A stretch of 64,000 nucleotides of DNA from Todiramphus chloris collaris. Taxonomy: Eukaryota > Chordata > Aves > Coraciiformes > Alcedinidae. Positions 48,601-62,063 of the stretch are shown here, one piece after another. Position 1 is the first letter of the stretch; each line of letters begins with the position of its first letter. A model generated the notes under the pieces. That model had not been told where the DNA came from, ran no database searches, and saw nothing but the letters and a program-made list of their open reading frames with translations. The position numbers and the translations under genes are program-made. The stretch spans positions 62,001-126,000 of the forward strand of contig JANVCC010000135.1 of the NCBI GenBank assembly GCA_025345505.1, given 5' to 3'.

Positions 48601-50434
48601 CATGCAGCTCTGCACGGCCAACCCTTTCTCACCAGGCTCATCTGGTTTGCTCTTTACCTTCTGAAGCAGCACCTGGTCTTCTGGACAAGCTCCTGTTCAT
48701 CCAGGTTGTGCCTTGGAGAGCATTTCTGAGAGCTGTGACCCATCTTGCTGCAGGGAGGACAGGCTGGCACGGTCTACACCAGCCAACATCTGTTCATCCT
48801 TCTCTTTCTATTTGCTTTTCCCATAATGAAGAGAAAAACGGGGTTAATTCACTGGGGGCATGGCTAGGGTGGGAGTTGGTGGTGTTGAGCGGGTCTGAAA
48901 GGTGGGAGAACACCACCAGTCAATGACAAAGAGAGAGGCTATCCAAGGCTGGAGGTGCAGGAGGGAAGGGATTTTGATCTCTCCTGCCCTTGTTTCAGGT
49001 TTCGTGTCACACACATTGGGAAGAAACCCACTTTCCACGAGCAGCAGGAGGGTCCCCTGCCCGATGGCAGCCGGGAGCCGAGCACAGAGGAGCTGGAGCA
49101 CAGCAGTGACCGGCTCCAGCGAGAGCGGGCTCGCAATGGGACTGTCCCCACGGGTGGCCTGCAGAATGGAACCATCCAGAAGGGTGCCCAGAGCGGCAAA
49201 GGTGGGGAGCAGAGCTACCACACCACCCCAGCCCTGAACACACCAGCCAGCTCCAGCACTCGTGACAGCCGACGGTCGGGCAAGGGGTCTGGCACGGCGG
49301 GCTCGCTGCAGGATGCTGGCCCTGCTCCCGGGAGCACGAGCCGTCAGCGGAAGCTCCTAAGCCATAGGCTGCTGGGAGGGTCAAGTCCCAGTATCCCAGG
49401 AGAGCTGGTGCAGGAAGGAGCCAGCATTTACCTGGAGGAGACCGGACTGGGGTCGGCAGATGAAGTATCAGATATTCACGGCAGCCTGAGTCTGCAAGAA
49501 CAGGTTGAGGACTTGGGAAGAGACGACAGCAGCAGAAAACAGCCTGGAGCAGAGACCACGGGGCAGCAGGTGGGTTCCTCCTCTTCCTTGTCCCTGTGTG
49601 GTCCCCTGGGCTGGAGGGTTTCAAGGGTTGTGGCACAAGCACCCCAAGTCCTGCTGCTGCTGAGATCAACTGGCACAAGTGCAGAGCTGTGAGCTGTGCA
49701 GCAGGGACAGGTGAGGTGAGGTTTGTGACAGGCTGGCTGAGTTGTGGGACCTGCCCCGTCCTGCCCACCCTGCATCTGCTTACTGGTTTTGATTTCCCAG
49801 AGAAGCTGTGGATGCTCCTTTACTGGAAGTGTTCAAGGCCAGTCTGGACAGGGCTTTGAGCTAACTGCTCTAGTGGGAGATGTCCCTGCCCATGGCAGGG
49901 GAGTTGGAACTTTAAGGTCCATTCCAACCCAAACTATTCTATGATTCTGTGAAAACCACAGCCTCACTGTCATGCTGGGGCTCAACATGGCCAGCAACAT
50001 ACAAGCAGGGACAGATGTCTCCAGGGGCCTTTCTTACCTTGAAGTCTAGAAATGGTGAAGCCAACTGGTCATTTCTTAGTTTTTCTTGTTGCCCTGGAGA
50101 AGCTGTTGCTGGCTGTGCTCAGAGAGAACAGACCACCGTGGCTGCAGCTCCCAGTACCCTGGTATCTCCCAACTTTCCAACTGACCACCTTACTGGCGCT
50201 GCAGGAGAGCTCCAGGGCAGTACTGGAGAGGACACCATTTACTGGGCCATCAATGGCCCCCAGTTTGGGGGATTTGGTCACTGCCACTGCCTCTGGGCTG
50301 CTACCACTAAGCAAATGAGGCTGGTGGTGGTGGAGACCAGTTCCCCTCACCCCAGCACCCTCTGACACCCACATCCCTCCTTCATCCCACAGGAGCCCAG
50401 AGCTGCAGTGCAAGACCGGGGAGCAACTGTGTGA
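42679..50434 (+). CDS. RELL2: RELT-like protein 2 (complete, 6 coding exons)
   Basis: Single-pass membrane protein of the RELT family. Coding exons: 42679-42886, 44303-44368, 44446-44512, 44826-45014, 48999-49569, 50393-50434. All junctions are GT-AG and in phase, giving 380 residues. An acceptor at 42671-42672 precedes the ATG. A short acidic N-terminus leads to a transmembrane helix at about residues 18-42 followed by HVLKKKGYRCRT, a RELT-family signature. Next come EDTVEKIVRCIIQNEANAEA and GETTVFSVGRFRVTHI, both strongly like human RELL2. The RFRV motif (about residues 177-180) is an OSR1/SPAK docking motif and straddles the exon 4/5 junction. The C-terminal tail from exon 5 is Ser/Gly-rich and longer than in mammals (about 300 residues in total). 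It is convergent with FCHSD1. Confidence 0.93.
45320..46390 (-). pseudogene. Unidentified coding-like block antisense in RELL2 intron 4
   Basis: Several minus-strand segments read like protein and carry splice-like edges. One ends in IFSGTQR at a GTGAGT donor (46246/46245). One has a signal-peptide-like MKGLFLWTTTCSFFMAYA start near 45910. One has QIVLKADYTDHRKLRKSLE ending at a GTGAGA donor (45603/45602). One follows a TAATTACAG acceptor at 45512 and reads FILTVVADNLHPGPAVTFTP. In-frame stops and mismatched phases between the pieces argue that any gene here is decayed. I do not recognise the family. Coincidental openness in GC-moderate intron DNA remains possible. Confidence 0.25.
46800..47185 (+). 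repeat. Decayed CR1 in RELL2 intron 4
   Basis: Weak sense CR1 with CATCAGGGGCTGGAGCACGT, GAGGAGCTGCTGAGGGAATG and CATCCCTGGAGATTTCCAAA. It is heavily mutated and lacks the 3' tail. Confidence 0.55.
49795..49952 (+). repeat. CR1 LINE 3' end in RELL2 intron 5
   Basis: Sense CR1: GCTGTGGATGCTCCTTTACT, TGCCCATGGCAGGGGAGTTG, TCCATTCCAACCCAAAC and ATTCTATGATTCTGTGA. Confidence 0.9.
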
Positions 50435-51455
50435 CGTGAGTCCTTGTCCCTGGCCCCTGGGGCGATGGCCGTGGTGGGGTGGGAAGGTGCTGGCCATGTC
50501 CCTGCCCTGGTGGGTCACATCATGGTGGTGGAAAGAAGGTGAACACCTTCTCCAAGAGGGTCAGTTCCCAATGCACCGGGTCCTGCACGGGCACGTTCTC
50601 TTGCCCACGTGTCACCAGAACTGACTCCGGGCAGACATGGGGCTAGGACAGCCCAGTTGTGGCTAGTGGGGGACCCCACAGACGTGGGGGATGAGCCCCA
50701 TCCTGCCCCTCTTCCCACAGCTCCTCTCTGTTCCCGGACAGAATGTGGACGGATGACGCGCAGCCCCCGGCCCCCCCACCGGGCTGGGGGCTCTGTCGTA
50801 GGGGGACCAGCGGGGCAGCTGGCCCCGGGTGGGCAGCTACGCGCTTGGCATGGCCAGAGCGACGCGCCGACGTCACAGGCACCCGCGACTCGGCCCCAGA
50901 CCTCATCCCATTGGCAATAAGTACCTGACTCCCACCCACCGCACCCGCCCTGGAGACCCACCTCCTCCCTCCATCTCCCCCCCCCCCGGTGGAGTGGGAC
51001 CCTCAACCCTGGCAGGGGCAGGACAGCACCCAGTGCCCGCTGCCCACCCAGCCCCCTCAGCGCTGGGGGCAGGATGCATCAGAGGGGGCTGCAGCAAGGG
51101 GGAGGAACGGAGGCAATGGCTCGAGCCCACCCTAGGGTGGGGGGCAGCACCCCCCCCACCCAACCAGCACATTCACCGCAGAGCACAGCCCCCCCCAGGT
51201 GCTCCTGCCACACAGAGTGGGCACAGACACAAATCCTGCACCCGTGAGGGACCCAGCAGGTCCCTGGGAGATGCTGGCAGAGCAAAATGCTTTCCAGCCC
51301 CATCCAGCACAGGAGGGGCCAGAACCCCTGCCCTGGGGGCAGGATCGCACCCCGGCCAGGCCAGCGGGCAGCCCCCGTGCCCGTGGTGAGCTTTGGTGTG
51401 TAACCGCACTGTACATAGACAAGCTAAAACCATTAAAGCTGCTGAACCCCTCAGC
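50435..51455 (+). other. RELL2 3'UTR region
   Basis: After the stop codon a GTGAGT at 50436 and a TTCCCACAG acceptor at about 50720 suggest a spliced 3'UTR. Sequence then runs through TGTACATAGACAAGC to the ATTAAA at 51432. No convincing coding continuation is seen. Confidence 0.45.
51432..51437 (+). terminator. RELL2 poly(A) signal
   Basis: ATTAAA in the context AAAACCATTAAAGCTGC, at the end of the plus-strand 3'UTR. Confidence 0.6.
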
Positions 51456-51468
51456 AGAGTCAACTGGG

Positions 51469-51474
51469 TTTATT
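51469..51474 (-). terminator. FCHSD1 poly(A) signal
   Basis: The plus strand reads TTTATT, which is AATAAA on the FCHSD1 strand, 357 bp past the FCHSD1 stop and only 31 bp beyond the RELL2 ATTAAA. Confidence 0.7.
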
Positions 51475-51831
51475 GGGGCACAGCCCCCACCTGCCTGGGG
51501 GGAGGTACCTGGGGGGAGAGGAAGGGCAAGGAGGGCCCCGGGGCTGAGCCCCTCACCCGAGGATCCAGGGCTGTACTGGTGATGCCAGGCAGGTGCTGGG
51601 CAAGATGGGGCACGGCTCTGGCACTGAGCACCCTGATAGAGGGGCTGGCAGGATGCTCTGTGCTCCAGAGGGATGCGAGCGGCACTGGGCAGGATGCGGC
51701 CCCCCGAGAGACCAGCTCGAGGCACGGGGCAGCACCAGCCCGTGCTGCCAGGACAGCAGCTGCAGTGACTCGCTCAGGCAAAGCTTTTTAGGGAGAAGGC
51801 CAAGATGGGGGGAGACCCAGGGGGGAGAGGG

Positions 51832-57237
<5,406 letters not shown>

Positions 57238-57244
57238 CGTTGGC

Positions 57245-57380
57245 TGCCCCTGCCCCTGCCCCTGCCCCTGCGCCGGCCCCGGCCCCGGCCCCGGCCCCGG
57301 CCCCGGCCCCGGCCCCTGCCCCTGCCCCTGCCCCTGCCCCTGCCCCTGCCCCTGCCCCTGCCCCTGCCCCTGCCCCTGCG
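57245..57380. repeat. Hexamer repeat (TGCCCC)4-(GGCCCC)7-(TGCCCC)10
   Basis: The plus strand shows four TGCCCC units, a CGCC junction, seven perfect GGCCCC units at 57275-57316, then ten TGCCCC units. On the FCHSD1 sense strand this is (GGGGCA)n-(GGGGCC)7-(GGGGCA)n, ending 8 bases before the ATG. The sense strand is strongly G-quadruplex prone. Confidence 0.95.
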
Positions 57381-57625
57381 CCGGCCCCGCTCCCGGACAC
57401 CGGCGCCACCGCCGCGCGCTCGGCGAGCCCGGAACTACCGGGACCGGCCCCGCCCCTCGCGAGGCCCCGCCCCCTCCGCTGACACGCCCCTTTCCCCCCC
57501 GAGCCGCGCCTCGCGCAGGGGAAGCCCCGCCCATCACGTCAGGGAAGCCACGCCCCCCCGACGTCACACCCCCCTCCGTCACCGTCCCCGCGCGCCCCCT
57601 GGTGGTGGGTGCTGCGTTTCTCACC
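57381..57625 (-). promoter_or_regulatory. FCHSD1 CpG-island promoter
   Basis: CpG-dense sequence upstream of the hexamer repeat, with several GGGCGGGG/CCCCGCCC-like boxes and a TGACGTC (57536-57542, ATCACGTCAGG context nearby). The TSS could lie on either side of the repeat. Confidence 0.55.
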
Positions 57626-57629
57626 GGGG

Positions 57630-58560
57630 CGGGGGACGCGGGGACACGGGGATGCGGGGACACGGGGATGCGGGGACACGGGGAGCAGGGACACGAGGGC
57701 ACAGAGGGATGGGGACACAAGGAAATGGGGAGATAGGGACATGGGGACACGGGGAGCTGGGTGGACAGGGACACGGGGGAAATGGGGACAAGGGGACACA
57801 GGGTGATGGGGACACAGAGAAATGGGGAAGCAGGAGGACAGGGACATGGGGGAAATGGGGACAGGGGGACACAGGGAGATGGGCACACAGAGAAACGGGG
57901 AAGCAGGAGGACAGGGACATGGGGGAAATGGGGACAGGGGGACACAGGGAGATGGTGACACAGAGAAATGGGGAAGCAGGAGGACAGGGACATGGCGGAA
58001 ATGGGGACAGGGGGACACAGGGTGATGGGGGCAGAGAAATGGGGAAGCAGGAGGACAGGGACATGAAGGAAATGTGGACAGGGGGACACAGGGTGATGGG
58101 GACACAGAGAAACGGGGAAGCAGGAGGACAGGGACATGGCGGAAATGCGGACGGGGGACACAGGGTGATGGGAACACAGGGAAATGCAGAGACAGGGACA
58201 TGGGGAAGCAGGACAGGGACATGCACACATGGGGACACAGGGACACGAGGAGATGGGGAAACAGGGACATGAGGACATGAGAGGCAAGAGAACAGGGGGA
58301 TGGGGACATGGGGGACACAGGGAGACAGTGAGGCAGGGACATAGGGATACAAGGAGGTGGGGATGTAGGGTGGCAGGAGGACATGGGGAGATAGAGACAT
58401 GGAGACACAGGGAGACAGGGACATAGGGAGATAGGAAAGCAGGAGGATGGGGACATCTGCACATGGGGACACAGGAGCAGGAGGAGATGAGGAGACAGGC
58501 ACATGGGGACGTGGGGAAGCAGGAGGACAGGGACATGGTGTAGATGGAGACAGGGTGACA
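57630..58560 (+). repeat. G-rich minisatellite, 73-bp core unit
   Basis: GGGACA/GGGGACACAGGG-type sequence fills the interval. A regular 73-bp unit is seen where AAATGGGGACA recurs at 57780, 57853, 57926 and 57999, then 58070 and 58143 (one step of 71). Flanks are shorter, decayed variants. The plus strand is purine-rich. Long open frames on both strands across it are repeat artefacts. Confidence 0.92.
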
Positions 58561-58639
58561 TCGGCTTGTCAGCCCCACCAGTGTGGTCTGGTCCTGGGCA
58601 GACAGGGTGCCCTGTGTCCCTGGGGTGCTGCAGTGGGGC

Positions 58640-58960
58640 AGGGGCACACATCAGCTGTCTGGGAGCCGACCACCTCCTCCCTACCCTCTACTCCATGGTC
58701 CTGCTTGTGGGGCTGCTAACCAACACTCTGTCCTGCTGGGTCCTCATGAACAACTTCAGGAGATGTTCCAGCACCTTATTTCTGCTCAACCTGGCCAGTG
58801 CTGCCCTGCTCTTTGTCCTAGTGCTGCCCCTTCCTGCCCCATGCCATGGGCACGTCCAGCCCCACCTGCCTGCTGCAGTTCCTGACTGTCTTTCAATGGC
58901 CTCTTTACATCGTCTGCCTCCTTCTCCCCCGCAGCGCAGGGCTAGAAGCTGTCAGCTGGA
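58640..58960 (+). pseudogene. Truncated tandem copy of the PAR-like GPCR
   Basis: The frame LYSMVLLVGLLTNTLSCWVL, then NNFRRCSSTLFLLNLASAALLFVLVLPL, is a close copy of the intact receptor 1.6 kb downstream (LYSVVLLVGLPANALACWVL, NFKRCSSTFFLLNLAGADLLFVLGLPF). Homology begins shortly before TM1 and stops after TM2 (CHGHVQ follows instead of SYHLLGNHW). The conserved TM2 aspartate is alanine (SAALL for GADLL). No exon 1 with a signal peptide is seen. It is a 5'- and 3'-truncated duplicate, not a functional receptor. Confidence 0.88.
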
Positions 58961-59202
58961 AATCACCCTGACCTCAATGACGTCCCCTTGGGTGCTCGTC
59001 GGTGGTGGAAACCAGTGGTGACCTCGTGCCTCCTGTCTGAGTGCTCGCACGGGAATGAAAGTGAGACATAGAGAAGAAAGAGGAAGGGTGCCAGTGAGGA
59101 GGGGCGGGTGTCTGTCCCGACGTGGTGACGCTTGGTGGGGCCAGCCCTGCCTGTGACATTTGTGCAGACCCAGAGGGCTTGCACAGAGGCCACCCCGCAG
59201 AG

Positions 59203-61194
59203 ATGTCCCGGCTGGTGACTTTGCCCAGCTCCGCTGCTGCCTGCGTCAGCCTCCTGCTGCTTGGCTGCTTCTGGCTCAGCTCGGCCACCCCAAGTAAGTG
59301 TCTTGGTGGGTCTCAGGGTGATGGGGAGGGGCAGGGAGGCCTCACTGGGACATTTCAGTGTCATGTCCCATGATACTTGAAGGGGATCATTGGACTCAAT
59401 GATCTCCAAAGGTCCCTTCCAACACCCACCATTCTATGATGTCACAGGAAAAGCTCAGGGCACTGCTCTGCTGCCTTCCCTTCATGTCCATGTTGAAGAC
59501 CTACATGAAGGTCTGAAACTGCCACTCTTTCACCATCAGGAGGAAACAGTCAGGTTACTGCACTTGAAACCTGAATTTTTCCTGTCCCCTGAGTGTGGAG
59601 AGGTGGCAGAGAAGTGGTGGGAAACTTGTTGGATGTAACCAGGGCCCCCTGGGGCTGGGCATCCTGGGGACCACCTAGATGGAGCTTTTGGAGCTGGGGG
59701 TGACATGCAAGGGAGCAGAGCCCGGTTTGTGTTTTTTGAGCAAACCAGAAAAGAGATACTTGATTGCGAGCTCTTTGTGTGGTGTCTCGAGACCTTCCTG
59801 TCCTTATGTTCTGAGTGTGCAGAAAAATCCTCCAACCACAGGAAGATGGGGACGTGTGCTCAGCCCCAGCCGCCGCGGCAGACTGAGCTGGGGGGGCTGG
59901 CTGGGGAGAGGAGAAAGAGGAGGAGGAGGAGGTAGGAGCCCCTGTGGTAGAACTTCTCCCACCCTGGCATTGATGGCCATGTCCCGACGCTATCCCTGCG
60001 TGGGTTTCCTGGCTGCCCACGGCGTTGCAGGGGACCTGTTGTGCTGGGCTCAGTAGAAGGGATGTCAGCAGAGTGACATGGGAGCAAGGCAGCTCCTATG
60101 TGGTCCAGAGTAGGAAGGGGCAGTGGGAGGGGTCTCTCAGCCAAGCCTGATGTCTCATGTGCTCCACAGTGCGGGGCAAAGGGCGAACCTTGATCCCCCT
60201 CACTCCGCAAGAAGAAGTCATGTGCCCCGAAGCCTCCGTGGAAGCTTTTCTCAACAGCACCCTCACCACCCGCCTCTTCCCTGCCCTCTACTCTGTGGTC
60301 CTGCTCGTGGGGCTGCCGGCCAATGCTCTGGCCTGCTGGGTCCTGGTGAAGAACTTTAAGAGATGTTCCAGCACCTTCTTCCTGCTCAACTTGGCTGGTG
60401 CTGACCTGCTCTTTGTCCTTGGGCTGCCCTTCAAGATCTCCTACCACCTCTTGGGCAATCACTGGCTGTTTGGGGAGTATCTGTGTCGTGCTATGATGGC
60501 CTTCTTCTATGGGAATATGTACAGCTCCATCCTCTTTCTCACCTGCATTGGCCTTGAGCGCTACATCTCTGTGGTGCACCCGTTCCTGTGGAAGGGCTCC
60601 AGTTGCACGTGGGGCAAGGTGGGAGTCTGTGTGGGCATCTGGCTGATGGTGGGGCTAGGCACAAGCCCTCTGCTTTTGAACACCCAGACAAGACATATCT
60701 CAAGCCTGAATATCACAACGTGCCACGATTTCCTAAAGGATGATGACCACAAATACCTCGCCAAATATTTCCTCCTCCTTGTGGGGCTGGGCTTTGGCTT
60801 GCCCTTCATGCTCGTGACCTTCTCCTACAGTTGCATCCTGGTGCGGCTCCTGGCCCAGGGGAGACGCTATGGGCAGCTGGTGTGTGTCCTGGCCCTGGTC
60901 CTCCTGGTCTTCATCCTCTGCTTCACCCCAAGCAATGTGCTGCTCTTCACTCACTACGTGCTAAAGACCGAGGGGTGCAACAACATCTCCTACATTTTGT
61001 ACACTGTGGCCCTGGTGCTCAGTGCCTTCAACAACTGCTTCGATCCCTTCATCTACTTCTACATCTCCCAGGATTTCCAGGGCTGGGTCCGGGATGCATG
61101 CAGCTGCTGCCCGGGGGGGCTCGAGACCTCCTCCGGGAGGCCCTTGGAGAAGGCAGCCTTGCCTTTGAGGTCCAGCGAGCACAGCCAGCTGTAG
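59203..61194 (+). CDS. Protease-activated-receptor-like GPCR (PAR2-like, two exons)
   Basis: Predicted receptor cleaved by serine proteases to expose a tethered ligand. Exon 1 is 59203-59293 (signal peptide MSRLVTLPSSAAACVSLLLL, donor GTAAGT). Exon 2 is 60170-61194 (acceptor GTGCTCCACAG). The splice is in phase and gives 371 residues. This one-short-plus-one-long exon layout is typical of PAR genes. Residues 33-42 read GKGR then TLIPLT, paralleling human PAR2 SKGR/SLIGKV, so cleavage after Arg36 is predicted. Seven TM segments follow. PAR hallmarks are SYHLLGNHWLFGE, FFYGNMYSSILF, LNITTCHDF in extracellular loop 2, CFTPSNVLLFTHY in TM6 and DPFIYFYIS in TM7. TM3 ends ERYISVVHP. The tail has a Cys cluster (CSCC). 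Which PAR subtype it descends from is uncertain. Confidence 0.88.
59368..59445 (+). repeat. CR1 3' tail in the PAR-like intron
   Basis: Short sense tail: ATTGGACTCAATGATCTCCA, AAGGTCCCTTCCAACACC and ATTCTATGATG. Confidence 0.85.
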
Positions 61195-61455
61195 GTGGGG
61201 TGAGGGGTTGTTGGGCTGTGCCCTCCTCTTCCAGGAAGGGGGGATCCTGCATAAAAGGGCTGCACCATCCCCGACTGGAAGAAAATCCCACCCTGGACTT
61301 GAGGTTCACCAGGACTTTGCCCCAGTTTTACAGTCCATCAATACTGTCCCCGTCCCTTGAGTCCTCCAGCTGGATGCCTGGCCCTGGAACCCCATCTGCC
61401 TGACCCCGGCCCCCCTCACCACTCCTCCTGCAGTGACCAAACCCTCCAGAGTACA

Positions 61456-61461
61456 AATAAA
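61456..61461 (+). terminator. PAR-like gene poly(A) signal
   Basis: AATAAA 262 bp after the stop codon. It forms the left half of AATAAACCTTTATT. Confidence 0.75.
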
Positions 61462-61463
61462 CC

Positions 61464-61469
61464 TTTATT
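61464..61469 (-). terminator. ARAP3 poly(A) signal
   Basis: The plus strand reads TTTATT, which is AATAAA on the ARAP3 strand, about 600 bp past the ARAP3 stop and two bases from the opposing signal. Confidence 0.75.
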
Positions 61470-62063
61470 TCTCCCTGCTGGTGGAAGGACCAGGTATAAA
61501 TATCCCAGCTGAGCAGGGCCCATCCTCCATCGCTGGGACTACGCACGAGGCACACATGGCCAGCCCTGCTCCTGTTGACCCCTCCTGAAATATGCCATGG
61601 TAGGTGCAAGAAGGGAAGAGGGGGATGGCTTGAGTGTCCTGACCCTACCCAATGGGCCCACTGCTGGAGAGGGGACACCATGCTGTGCACCCCCGTGCTG
61701 GCAGGCACCACGTGTCCCCCTGCCCGACATGGTGCCATGCTGCCAAAATATGCAGGCACCATGTTTCTGCTTTTATTTCCCTTTTACTTGCTTTCCTCAG
61801 AGCTGGGACCGATGACAGATGTGCCACCCAGGATCACGAGCACATGTGGCAGCATCCCCAGGCCTCCCAAGACGGGGTGCCACAGCTCAGCATCCTGGTT
61901 CCCACTAACCCCCTGGTCCCCACTGGTCCCTGCTCCCAACCCAACTCCACGGTCAGGAGGAGGGTGCAGGCTCCATGATGCGAGGGTGTAGGGTGCCCAT
62001 TGTCACTGCTTCCAGGCACAACGTGACCCCCCAGGTTGGTGGCCTCTCCTGTGACACGGTGTT

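Noticed and set aside
49007-49768. 253-codon minus-strand frame opposite RELL2 exon 5
   Set aside because: It is an antisense shadow of the long RELL2 coding exon.
59860-60579. 239-codon minus-strand frame opposite the PAR-like receptor
   Set aside because: It is an antisense shadow of a conserved receptor exon, with no independent features.
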